This document shows positions 42,201 through 54,393 of a stretch of 64,000 nucleotides of DNA, piece by piece. Position numbers and translations under genes: made by a program. The first letter of the stretch is position 1. Each line of letters opens with the position of its first letter. The notes beneath the pieces were generated by a model. The model worked only from the letters and a program-made list of their open reading frames with translations. It ran no database searches and was not told the DNA's origin. Source of the DNA: Purshia tridentata (lineage: Eukaryota > Streptophyta > Magnoliopsida > Rosales > Rosaceae). The DNA lies in NCBI GenBank assembly GCA_003254885.1, contig QANT01003495.1, positions 1-64,000 on the forward strand, given 5' to 3'.

Positions 42201-45200
42201 CTCCTGGAAATACTCATAAATGGTATTGTTTGTTGCCTTATATTCACTTGAACTGTAACATGAGAAAGGTAGGTTAGTGTATCAACATAATAATAGATTT
42301 GTAGTGCAGAGATGGGTAGCCTGATGTTAAGTGTGCCCTGTGCTTCTAGTTTCTTAGAAACTCCAGCAAAAACAACTGGTATTTCCACCCAAAAAATGAA
42401 AGTGCATTGATAATTATTGTTCTGTGCGATCATAAACACATGTGTGCATGTGTTTAATTCATGATGATATATGTGCATTGCAATATGCTTGCTGGCATTA
42501 TTGCACCATTATTTAGAAATTATTTCTGAAGCCTTAGATTGCATCTTTTTCAGGTGATTCATTACACCTTGCCAGAAAGCTTGGAGGAGTATGTTCAGGT
42601 GCAACTTTCTTCTAAACTACTGGTGTTTGAAATTGTGTTCTTTATCTCAGAATTTGATAACAAAATGAATGAAAAAATTATGTAGGAGATTGGACGAGCT
42701 GGACGGGATGGGAGGTTGTCCTGCTGCCATCTTTATTTGGATGACAACACATATTTTAAACTTCGTAGCCTTATGCATAGGTAGTTAAATACAAGTCACT
42801 TCTTCTATTAACTTCACTTTATTTAAGGTTTTCAAGTGGTTCACGACTTCATTGTTTTGTCTCCTCAGTGATGGCGTGGATGAATATGTGGTAAACAAAT
42901 TTCTCTGTCAGGTATTCACCACTGATGAGAACTTGCATGGGAAAATTTGTTCATTGGTTAAAGAAACTGCATCTCACAAGTTTGATATGAAGGAAGAGGT
43001 CCTTCTCTGCTACTATTGCTGTTCAAATTGTTCAATATTCTTAGTTTTGATATCAAGTCATGATAGAAGAATTCTTACCAGGAGTGAGGAGTTAAGAAGC
43101 TATGCATTAAGATGCTCTGTTGCTGGTATTTGTTTTTGCAGGTGATGCTCACACTTCTAACGCAGTTGGAATTGGGTGAAGTGCAATATTTGCGTTTACT
43201 TCCAGAGTTAAATGTAACATGCACTTTGAATTTTCATATGGTAGGTGGCAAATATGTTTGAGGTTTCTGTTTACCCAATACTTCTATTGCTTGCATGTTT
43301 TAAAGTTGTCACGAGATTTTGGGTAGTTACAATAGCACGCGGAGATTCTTCCACAGTATCACCTGGAGCTGTAAACATTAAGAGAGATCACAGATTATAG
43401 TATTATGCAAATCTGTTGTCCATCTGACTAAACAAAAGTGATTGTTGTGTAATAGTAGACCTACACAATAGATTTGCTTTATAATAATCTAGTGACAAGA
43501 CAAGTCATCTCACAGCCTTTTAGTCTTTGATCAATATTAGGAGAAAGCATAGTTTTCATCACATGCTATGTTCACTTTCTTTCTTGTATAATATTTATTT
43601 TGACATCTTGAAGCTTGATTTGTGATACTTGCACGAATGCAGACTCCCCAAGTTTTGCTTGCTGAAAAGGATGTACTTATTGCAGCAATTCTGAAGAAGT
43701 GAGTATAATTAGTGGCTTTGATTACACAAAGCAATTGAATACAACTTTACACCAAATAACATGCGGTGAACCAAATTATGCTTAATGAGATTTTCAGGTC
43801 TGAGACTAAAAAAGGACAATATGTGTTTGACATACCGACTGTGGCAAATAGCATTGGAGTTACAACTACCGCCATATCAAATCATTTACAGAATTTAAAG
43901 GTTTGGATACTTTAAAAGCAGATCATATTTTTAAGAACAATTAACTATCTGAGTTGAAAAAGGAACAAAGGTTGAATTGGATTGCTTGGAATTTTACACC
44001 TTTTTAATTTTCATTTGTATATTTTTCCTGTTTGATTGGTATGGTTCGTCCCAACCTCATCCCACCCTTAATACCTAATTGGGAAAAAGAAAGAAGACAA
44101 TTTTCTTGTAAAGTTTCACATGACTTATTTGGAGTTTATGCAATGCTTAGATCTACAGAATTGAGCTTTAAACAGGCTACCATGTTTGTTCTCTTCTATA
44201 CGTGGAAAAATTTTACTGTATTGTCATCTCCCCCCACCCTCCATGTATTTATACCGTAATGTTTATATAGCTATCTCTCCTTGTCTTTGTGATATTGTTT
44301 TAGTTGAAAGGAGAAGTAACATACGAAGTGAAGGACCAAGCCTACTGTTATACAATTGTGAAAGTCCCGGCAGATCTTTGTTCTCTTTCGGCACATCTTA
44401 CAAAATGGTTATCAGAGGTTGAAAGTTGTAAGGTAATTGATAATATGTTATGAGATTAAAGCTGTTTCTCAATTTCAATATGCATGCAACTATGAACGGT
44501 GGAGGAAGTATAAATATGATGGTATGAAACTATGAATCACCCTTACAGCTGTTGTTCAGTAGCAATGTTTGAACAAGAGTGCTGTCTCGTTCTTGTGCAA
44601 CTTAAAGGTCCTTTAGAAATATAGTAGTCATTGTAATTTTACATTAGGGCATCCCACAGGAAACCAATTTGAACTAATGCTAAAGTGGGCCTATTCACAA
44701 AACCATATATGAAAAAAATTATGAACTCTTATTGGGTGTTAGCCAGTTGATTGGCCTGTTGCGGCTTCTTTTATTTTATGTGCACGTGTGCAGACTGCGC
44801 ATGTGTGCATGTTGGATAGAAATGATTTGTTCTCTGCTTTGATTTAGGTGCGGAAGTTGGATGCAATGTTTAATGCAGCATTCTTTGCTGTTAATGCATG
44901 TGACAAGATGCACGGTTGTAATGATGCCCAGCACACACTATGTTTGCAAAAGAAGATTTTTGAATATTTCAATGGAGATGATAATTTTGATGTCCCTAAT
45001 AAAATGGGTAAAAGCAGGTTGGTACAATTCTTCACCAGTGATATCATAATACTAGATAATACTTGGTTGTTGAAACTCAAGTCATTTTAGTCACTCTGCT
45101 TGTCCATATGCTTAACTTGTGAAATGAAGGTTTCCTTTCTTAACTTGCTATGTACTAATAGCATTATCATTTGCATGTGCAGCCCATTTTTGCGAGCAGA

Positions 45201-45662
45201 TATAAAAGTAAGAACCTCCAGATTTACTTAGATCCTATTCTCGAGGCTGCTCATGCTTGGAAGTTCTAACATACTGGCTCTTCTTGGCATGACAGGTCTT
45301 TCTGCAGAGCAATTCACAAGCCAAATTCACCCCCAGAGCAGTTGCAAGGATAATGCATGGCATTGCAAGCCCATCATATCCTTCTACATTTTGGTCTAGA
45401 ACTCACTTCTGGTATGCAAACAAAATTTATTCTTGAAATTGTGTTCATTGACTGGGGGGTTTTGATGCTCTATTTATAGTGTTAATTAGTGACCCTTTCT
45501 TGGCAATGTGCGTTTATATGGTATCAAGTTCATTAGGAACAAATTTGAGTTAAGATGCTAAATCTGTATTGCAGGGGAAGGTATACAAATATAGACTTCC
45601 AGGTGGTAATGGAAGCAGCAAGGGCGGAATTGATCAATTTTGCAAAGAAGGATGCAGTCTAG
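39228..45662 (+). CDS. RecQ-family ATP-dependent 3'-5' DNA helicase (plant RecQ5 type)
   Basis: Superfamily 2 helicase for recombination and replication-fork repair in the nucleus. Nineteen exons: 39228-40367, 40452-40505, 40739-40848, 41011-41223, 41303-41381, 41733-41786, 41888-41962, 42108-42161, 42554-42598, 42686-42780, 42869-42998, 43142-43240, 43643-43698, 43798-43900, 44304-44432, 44848-45017, 45183-45207, 45296-45411, 45575-45662 (2835 nt, 944 residues). The first 290 residues are Pro/Ser/Lys-rich and likely disordered. Helicase motifs in order: [28 protein letters not shown] (Walker A, about 327), [11 protein letters not shown] (DEAH, about 426), [16 protein letters not shown] and [10 protein letters not shown] (about 608). 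A winged-helix-like region with [14 protein letters not shown] follows. Intron 4 is GC-AG (41224-41302). Plant RecQ5 assignment is from memory of family layout. Confidence 0.94.
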
Positions 45663-47203
45663 CTGTCCTTAGAATCAGGCATGCTGTCTAGTTTAGGATT
45701 CAACAGGAGGGTTATTGAAGGTAATACAATAGTTGGAATTGCCAGGGTTAGAATATTCTCCAACTTATTGCTCACTGCACTCAAAGAAAGATGTTCACTT
45801 TGATTTATGTTCTTGCAGTTTGTAATCAGCTAAACCAAATACAGAAGAAAAAAAGATCAACATCTTCAACCAGCATAGAACATCACTGATGATTTTTCAA
45901 CTCTAGTACTACAGGTACTCAGTAATGCTAGGTAAGCAGTAAGCTGTTCTTCTCTCTTTCTCCCTTTGGGTAATTATTAGTCATGCTTTTCCAAGCTTGT
46001 GAATGCATTAGCACCTACTTGCTGCTTCTGGCATCCTTTTTGTCACAGGAAAGAAAAAGCCCAAAGCTACGTGAGCTCAAGAATAAGCCCAAACTGTTCT
46101 TTATGGGCCCATAAAAGGGTTATACCATGTATCAAGCTGTGTAAACGGTGTTTGTTGATGGCATGGATGTGCAATGTATGTAAATTTAAATACTTAGTCC
46201 AGGTAGAATGAAGTTGTAATAATAAAATTGGTTTACGAGTCAAAAAGTCCAAAATACGTTGTCCGAAAGTTTTGTACACGCAAGGCGGCAAGGGATGTGC
46301 CTGCCAAGTTGGAAGTTCCTCTGCTTGAACGCATTGTCGCTTGCTGAAAAGTAATATGCTTACTCGTTTCTCTAGTAAATATATAATAGATCAATGTTAC
46401 GTCGTCTTCGTTGCAATTTGGAAAAGGTCCCCTTCCATAAAAGATAGAAAGTGAAAAAAACGCTAGTATTGATAATGCTTGGTATTGCACTATTGATTTA
46501 TGATGTTTTATTATTTATTTGATATGTTTATATTGTTAAATTATTAATAAATTGTTAATGATTATAGTCTGTTTTTGTCGGTAACATAATTGCTCTTTTA
46601 ATTGTAATTGGTAAGTACAATCTTTCATTGATTTGGGGAATTACGTTCACATAGTCTTCTCCTAATGTCTAATGAAGATATAGTTTTCTAGAAAAAGTAA
46701 GATATGAAATAAACCAAAACTTTCATTTCTTCTCTCAAGACTTGCACAACTCAGACATTCATCTTGAAGTTTTTAAAAGAAGAAGAAACTAGAAAGAAAA
46801 GAAACAAGGAAAGGAAACCCATAATGAGGGGGGTATATTCTGGTAGTAACGGTTGAAACATAAGAGGCATATTCATTAAAAAGAAAAAAGAGAGAGAGAG
46901 AGAGGGGCGAAGACCGTTAGTTAATGAGAAAGAAGCAACCAAATGGCAGACGAAGACGAAAAGAGCTGAAGAGCATTTAGCTGGTAGCTAGAGAGAACAA
47001 GAAAGGACGCTCAATTCATCGTTTTCAAGACATAAACATAACCAGACACCTAAAACGCTAAAACTCCGTAGATCTTTGTAGAATCAGTCAGTCCTTCTCT
47101 TCTCTTCTCTTCTTACGTCATACAAACATACAATTCGCATTTTAGATTTTTAGATTTCATTGGATTTTGATTTTGATTTTGATTTTGCCACTTCGAAGAG
47201 GCG
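45663..47203. other. Spacer: RecQ 3' end and DUF212 gene promoter
   Basis: Apart from a short AG run near 46889-46904 and four GATTTT units just before the ATG (47162-47186), nothing notable. No gene recognised. Confidence 0.5.
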
Positions 47204-48858
47204 ATGGTTGAGGTGGCTGCATCTTCGACGTCATCGTCTTCTTTTTCCTCCTCCATCTTCACCAACTACCCTCTCCTCTCTGCTCTCGCAGCTTTCGCTA
47301 TGGCCCAATCAATCAAGTTCTTCACCACCTGGTACTGTTCTCTCTCTCTCTCTCTCTCTCTCTCTTCAGCCCAATTCTTCAAATTTGGATCTGACCCAAT
47401 TCATCATATTCAAGATAAATTCTTGTAATGCCATGTATGTTGCTTGATAATCTTGTTTTTCTGGTTGTCTCTTACAATGGACAAGAAAAGATGTTGAATT
47501 GAATTGTACCATAGCTTTTTGTCAACTAACATTTGCTCAGATCTTGATGTGAAAAATGAGCTACAATAATCAAAACATCAATAAGCCTTGAACACATACC
47601 AACCACACCATGCATTTCATTTGGTAAATTCCTTGGCTAACAATATTTATATCATAATAGAATGTGGGATTAGTGAATGCATTGCTAGCAGTTTAAAGAT
47701 CACATTTTATGATTTTGACACTTTCAATGCCCATTTGATTCCCTATGAGATGGTACAAGAAAATGAACCTCTGCAGAGCAAACTTTGATGGGTACTTGGC
47801 TTTTTTCCTTATGTGACAGAGTAGAGATGTTCTTGACTATTTGGGATTGTTAATTATTAGTTTATCTTAAGAGTCTTAAACTTTGATAGATTTGCAGGTA
47901 CAAGGAAAGACGATGGGATATTAAGCAACTTATTGGATCCGGTGGAATGCCGTCATCTCATTCTGCAACTGTTACTGCTGTCGCTACAGCCATTGGGTTG
48001 CAAGAAGGCGTTGGTGGATCACTCTTTGCAATTGCATTGATCTTAGCATGTGTTGTAAGATCCCTCTCTTCATTGTGTAGCATTTTGCAGATAACGTTTA
48101 CCTCACATTTTTACTTTTTGGAAGTTTAAGACATTATTTGGACTTGCCTTAAATTGTTATTCATCTCAGATAATGATTATTTAATGATAAATCAAGACTA
48201 TATCTGCAGCCAGCTGAAATATATTATGCGCATATCTATATATTTCACAGACTTCAAACTTTTAGAAACAAATTGATAAAATGTTTATTATTCTCATGTT
48301 TTTGGATTTTGCCCAAATCATGGGGAGATCTCTAATGTAGAAAGTTTGGTGGCAGGTGATGTATGATGCAACTGGTGTAAGATTACAGGCTGGACGCCAA
48401 GCAGAGGTTTGATGGTTTTTCTTCTTTCTCTTGTGATTGTTTGTCAACACTTTGTCCAAGAACTAACTTCAGAGAAGCTTTTTTGTGTGACTTCCATGAG
48501 TGTCTTATATAAATCTTGGTTGATTTGGCATATTTATTCACACTGGATATCAATCTTCTTCAGGTTTTGAATCAAATTGTTTATGAACTTCCTGCTGAAC
48601 ATCCTCTGGCTGAGAGCAGACCACTGCGTGAACTTCTTGGTCACACCCCTCCTCAGGTTCTCCATATTTGCATTAGTTTGTGTCCTGTGATTGATTAATG
48701 TATGATACATTAGTATTGAAAACCTACAAGTTTGATAAAAGAAACCTCTTTTTTATGATGATGTTGTTCGCATTTGACAGGTTATTGCTGGTGGGTTGCT
48801 TGGAGTTGTCACGGCAGCCATTGGCTATTTGATTACCTGGGCTACTAGTAAAACATGA
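47204..48858 (+). CDS. DUF212 membrane protein (acid phosphatase/vanadium haloperoxidase-related)
   Basis: Five exons: 47204-47331, 47898-48054, 48356-48406, 48564-48656, 48781-48858 (507 nt, 168 residues). The DUF212/YuiD layout is clear: an N-terminal hydrophobic segment (YPLLSALAAFAMAQSIKFF), then GGMPSSHSATVTAVATAIGL, a second hydrophobic stretch (FAIALILACVVMYDATGVRL-QAG), VLNQIVYELPAEHPL, and a C-terminal membrane segment (GLLGVVTAAIGYLITW). The PSSHSA motif resembles part of the PAP2/haloperoxidase phosphate site, hence the usual name, but the rest of that active site is absent. Biochemical function is unknown. Intron 1 begins with a CT microsatellite. The ATG at 47204 is the first in frame; the in-frame Ser-rich start is typical. 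Confidence 0.92.
47339..47364. repeat. (CT)n microsatellite in DUF212 gene intron 1
   Basis: A perfect CT run a few bases after the donor site of intron 1. Confidence 0.9.
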
Positions 48859-50151
48859 CATCCAAATAGTTTATAGCCATTTGGATGGTGGTACAATGTA
48901 GCAGCATCTCCTGTTATATCTTTGGGTTGCAAATTGCTGATCCGTTATCATACATGGTTTTTTCTTTCAAATTTGTATACGTAGGGTTGTCTTGTTCATA
49001 ATCCAGTTAGCATGTCATTGCATTAGACTGCCCAAAAACTGTATAAACACAAACATTTGCAAGATGTAATTTGATTGATTGCAGTGCTTTTCGTGATGAA
49101 ATAGTCTTGCAAAGATGATTTGTACCATGTTCAATTGTATCAAGATACTACTTTTGGCCTAAGGCCTATTTTCAAGCAAGGCATAAGTAGAATGTAGTTT
49201 TTATCATCCTTGCACGCACATGAACTTGCCAATGCCCATCATTTTCTATTACTTCAATGGCAAAATCTCCGCCTCAAACATCTCCTATTCTCCATGCCAA
49301 TAATGACTCTTGCACGATGCCTCATTTGAACGTGGAGGCTGCCATAGTTTGTGCTACTCTGTAATGTTGACTACCATTCAGTTTATATTATACTTTTAAG
49401 CATGTATGCGCACCCACTGTTAACCATTTCGTTATTCAGGGAACAACTTATATAAGGATGTTTGAGATGCATAATGCATTGAGGCCTTGCATAAGGATTG
49501 AAAAGTGTTTGGACGGAAATATTAACGGACTTAGATAGAGGCAGTATATTACAAATTTTTCAAATTAAAATGTCAGATTGATTTAATTTTTAAAACAGAA
49601 TTTTATGTGTAGTTACTTTTAGGTTTTCGAAAGTATGAGCACTGTATATCTCGGGGATCTTCTGTTTGGATTTGAAAGATTCTTGGTCCGTAATTCATTG
49701 TCTAATTCTAGTGGAGCTTTTGATTGTCCGCTCACAATTTTGGTCGTGTTATGTTGGAGTCTTTCTGAGTTGGGGCCACTTATTGAATGTCAGTTCCTCC
49801 TTTACAACTCGTATGATTATTGTGTCTGTGCGTGAGGGAGAGAACTTGACAGAATTTACTTGATAACAAAGTGACATACGTAAGAAGTGAACACAGTAAG
49901 TTGTCCTATCTCTAATATTATGATGACAAAACTAACATGGAACTTCTGCACTGTGATTACTCCCACCCAAGAATTTCTCAGGCAGTCATTATATTATCTT
50001 AAGTTCTGAGCAGAGTCATTACAACTCTCACATGAATAAGGGTCAAATGAATATGGTTACATAAAAATATATACGAAGAGCCAGCCGGGCCCAGCCTGAG
50101 TGCGGAGAGGCTAGCTTCCATTATAGAGAGGAACATTGTGAATTTATTAGC
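48859..50151. other. Spacer between two convergent genes
   Basis: Holds the 3' UTRs of the DUF212 gene (+) and the monooxygenase gene (-). Short open frames near 49635-49863 show no family features. Confidence 0.5.
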
Positions 50152-53100
50152 TTATTTATCTCTAATATGTGAATTTATGCCCATCACAGCAGAAAAAACT
50201 CTTCTCATTTCCTTTATAGGGTCCCCAACAACTACGGACTTTATACGCCAAGAAATATGCTCATCAGGACGAACAAGAATGGCTCCTTTCTCAGTCATTT
50301 GACAGATATCCCACCATGATGATGAATTTGACGACGTTTTAAGTTCCACAACATCTATGTAATTCTCCCAAGGCGTCAATAATGCTTTGCTTCCTACTTC
50401 AACTCCTTTATCACTACCAGCAGGCCACAACACGCACACCCTTGCAGAAACTTTGAATTCCTCTGCCACCTTGAATGCAGCATGAGCAAGATGGTACGAC
50501 TGCTCTTTTGGTGCTATAATGAGGAGAAACTCAACTTTGTCTCCAGATATAAGATCCAGTGTAGAAATAGTCACCTACAAAAGTATGCCATTAAGAGCAA
50601 TGAAAATTGGAAATACAGTTAGTTCCCAGAAAAGCACTTTGGCATAAAAGCAGTTACTTCACGTTATTACTTGCAGAGTGGACAAAGAGAACAAAGACTT
50701 CCTGGTTTATGGAGCCAGGACGTAGAATAAAATAATAGAGTAAACTTTTAGGAAACACCAGTTAGAACATCTCCAAGCCAGCAATCATTTATCATGTATA
50801 TATCAAAAAGAAAACAATAACAACATACCTCACTTGAGGAATTTGACAATATCCTCACATTCATGTGGGGAAGCCTTGAACCTGGATATGCAGAAGGAAC
50901 ATAGTCCCTCCGGTGACCAGTCGGTCCTTCTGGAGCACCCAGTGCACCATCACTATCAGGAATAAGTGCACCTTCTAGGTACCTAAATTGACAGCCCATA
51001 ATTAGTAGAAAAATGTTATTGTTCAGTTGATGATCGATTTATCAAATTGGTAAAATGAAATGACAAGTTTTCATGTAGTTGCAGAGTTACTTATGTCTAC
51101 AGAAATCTAGGAACTTGTTTAAGAATCAAGTCTGAGAGTTCATTGGCCAAATAAAAAATGGTCTGAGAGTTCAAAATAATCTTGAGTCAAGCTCCAAGAA
51201 TTTGAAACTAAAGCAGCCGTGACCTAAGAATTCAATAATGTGTGATACCTGAAACCAAGATCCTCTGCTGGGAACTGGAGTTGGAGGCTCTTTCCTTCTT
51301 CAAATATGTGTCTTAGATTAGCAAGCCTTAAAGATCCAAGTGGGTTTTTTTCATTCAAAAGATATTCTGATAGCTGTGCACGACCTAATGTGAAAATTCC
51401 ATCCAAAATTGCCCTCTGGAGTCCAGATGGTAAAATGGAACCAACCCCTTGATTTATGACTCGATGTACTGCAAATCAAGAAGAGGAAAGTAATAGCTGC
51501 ACTTCTCTAACAAATAAGGAAAACAACTCACCATGCAAAAGGAAAAAAAGATAAGACTCAAAAAGTAAGATCCAACACAATAAGCTGCTTTGTTTTACCT
51601 GAGTTTGCAACAGTTGGATCAAGACCAAGTGCAGCAGGAACAGCCATAGCTGCTTTGAAATTCTGAATACTAAGTTCTGTATTGAAAACAGCAATCTGAC
51701 AACATTGCACAACATGAAAATTAAAAGCCATCCTAATTTCAAAATAGAGTTATAAATGAAAGTGGAGAAGATAAAGCCAGTACCGGCCTACGTTCTGTTT
51801 CATAAGTATTTAGCATTGAAAATGGTGCTATACCCTTAACTACAGAAGCTATTTTCCAGGCAAGATTATGAGAATCCTGAATTCCAGTATTCATTCCTGT
51901 ATATATCACGTAAAACGACAAAAACACATTTGCATGAGAAACACCAGAAAGTTTCCCTTTTCTGCAAGATAAACTACTAACCAAATCCACCGGCGGGAGG
52001 GAACCGATGAGCTGCATCACCAGCAAGTATTATTCGGTTGCCACTACTTAGAAACTTCTCGGCAACTTCAGCATGCATCACCCATGGCTTTATGTCAATC
52101 ACATTTATGTCTCCCAGCTCTCGACCAACCAACTTGAAGATTATGTTCTCACATATCTACAAGAAGTTATATCCTTTACATTGAGAAATTACCCACAATG
52201 AAGATAGGTATTTTTATTAAGGCCTTAAATGTCAAAAATGCCATAAATTTAGTTGACACAGTCATGGGATCAAGTAGAGACAATTTTCATAAAATTATCT
52301 ACAATGAATGGAAAATACCTTGGGACTGAAATCTTCAAGGTTTTGCTGAGGTGGATAAAATGGAATCTGCAAGATGACAAGAGAAAATCAATGTAATTGC
52401 ACACTTATATCACCACAAGGATTTCCAAAACATTTTTAAAGCCTGCAATACCTGCAATACAAATTCCCCTTGCTTGAGATCATGAGCAATGAGGACCCCT
52501 ATAACATCAGTATTGAAGATAAAAAACAGCATGCCAGGTCTCTCACCGAGCAAATACTTACCAAGATCTCTGCTCAAGAAATGAACACTCACGAGCTTCT
52601 GCAAGTCCTTTTCCCCTCTCATATCTATTCCAGCTAGCTTACGTACAGTACTTCCAGCCCCATCTGTACCGACAACGATATTACATCTGATATTCCTCCT
52701 CATACGCTTTCCATCCTTGAGAAAAGATGCAGTCACAGAAACAAAATCATCACTGGCATCGATGGAAACACACTCATGCCCCATTAATATTTGCCTTTCC
52801 TCAAAGAACCCATGGTTAATAACTTCCAACTCTTCAGACATACAAGACTTGAAGCTGAGATTCTCAAGCTGCTTAAGTAGTAATCTAATCAGTTTGTACT
52901 GTGAGAAGTGTGCAACAGAGACCAGGCTGACAACTTGCTCAAAATCTGGTGATAAAGTGAAACCAAAATGAAACTGCTCAAAAATACCACATCCTAAAGT
53001 ACATTCGTACATTATACAGTCTACTTATAAAAATGTTTAAAAACTTTGCACAAGTAGGCATGCCATGATTGTATTGGAATGTCTTAAATAATTATTATTT

Positions 53101-54317
53101 AGAATGTCCTGTGGTCTAATCTCAAAGTCCCATAAGCAAGACCTAAAAGCTGTGTTCTAAGTGGAAAAAAAAAAAAGGAAAAGTAAAGAGTTCAAATGCA
53201 CCTTGAGGTTGCATATGGTCCACTGACCCAAGTATTGAACCAGAGAGCGAAGTGCAATATATGAACTTTCTCCATAAATCCACTGGTGGTTGAGACCTCT
53301 GGATCTCCTCTGCCAGGCCATCCAATTTTCGGAACACCTAAATATAGAAAAGTTGAAATAAGCTTGAATTCCTTCAAATAACTCAATGAATTATATCATC
53401 CAAATACGAATTTCAACCTCCATGGATCGGTTGTTGATGAAGTGTGCCTGCGGGTGTTGGGAGAAACTTTTGCTTTTTTCCAAAACAGCACATTTGACCC
53501 CTATAAAAGAATATGATACATGATATATTTCAAGAATTCATTCTAACTTCACCATATGAATGAGAACAACTTACAATCAATATGGTTATCAAACATACAA
53601 AGAGAAAAAATAAAATTAATAATGAGATGCATCATCCGCAAAAAAATGCTTATGAAGTTTGAAATCAAGTAAACAAGAAGGACATTTAATGAGAGAGTTT
53701 CTTGCCAAAAAAAACACAGTAAATGACTTCGGACAACGGGTTTCAAAGCCATACTCTACCTTAACAAATGCACCATCACATTCTAAGAAACCTCAGCTCA
53801 AACAACATTCCATCACAAACTCCTCCAGTAATGTCAGGCATAGATGACAATTTGGTTACAATAATTTATAAAAACAGAAAGAAAAACATAACAGAGTATC
53901 TTCAAGGTGATCCTTTTTCCCGAATCATTCTTTCTAAGCAACCAAACAAGAACTGAGAGCTTAAACAGTGGGTTTAGGAAAGAACATACCTAGTTTTGTA
54001 AGAAGTATAGAAAGAACGAGACCCACAGGTCCTGCACCGACTATCAGAACCGGAAGCACAGTATCATCGCCATTGTTGAATATCTTAGAGTCTGAAAAGG
54101 ATCTTCCATGCACATAGCCAGATGGGTATTCTTGGATTCTGGCATTAGCTTTGTATAGGCCACTAAACCTCCTGAAACCCCCTAAAACCCCCATAACCCA
54201 AGAGAATGAAGCGAAGTTTAGAGCATGGCCAATGAAGTAAGCACGAAGAAAAATTGAAGCAATGGTAGTTGGGGAGTGACAGTAATGTCGGTTGGCTGGC
54301 TTGGGCCTTGGTGGCAT
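50152..54317 (-). CDS. FAD-dependent monooxygenase (PheA/TfdB-type fold, EMB2421-like)
   Basis: Eleven exons, high to low: 54317-53990, 53500-53418, 53337-53202, 52945-52452, 52366-52319, 52156-51982, 51896-51784, 51695-51599, 51468-51249, 50982-50829, 50574-50152 (2271 nt, 756 residues). The N-terminal 85 residues are basic and Ser-rich with few acids and may be an organelle presequence. The FAD-binding GxGxxG is GAGPVG at 94-99. Mid-protein IVVGTDGAGSTVRKLAG is the DG motif, and LAGDAAHRFPPAGGFGMNTG at about 407 is the second FAD motif. The C-terminal third (RDYVPSAYPGSRLPH, then a thioredoxin-like VLVRPDEHISWR) matches phenol-hydroxylase-like enzymes. Substrate unknown. From memory the Arabidopsis relative (At1g24340) is embryo-essential. 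Confidence 0.92.
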
Positions 54318-54377
54318 GGAGAAGGTCAGTTTGAGAGCTGGACCAAATGTCTCGGGCTAGGATTAGGTCTCAAATAT

Positions 54378-54393
54378 GTGGGCCTAGGCCCAC
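54378..54393. promoter_or_regulatory. 16-bp perfect palindrome of two site II motifs before the monooxygenase gene
   Basis: GTGGGCCTAGGCCCAC, two head-to-head TGGGCC units, 61-76 bases upstream of the ATG. TGGGCC/T is the known TCP-binding site II element of housekeeping and organelle-protein genes in plants. Confidence 0.55.

Noticed and set aside
47160-47203. Asp/Phe repeat frame from (GATTTT)n before the DUF212 gene
   Set aside because: It starts with TTG, not ATG, and runs in another frame than the real gene. It is a leader microsatellite.
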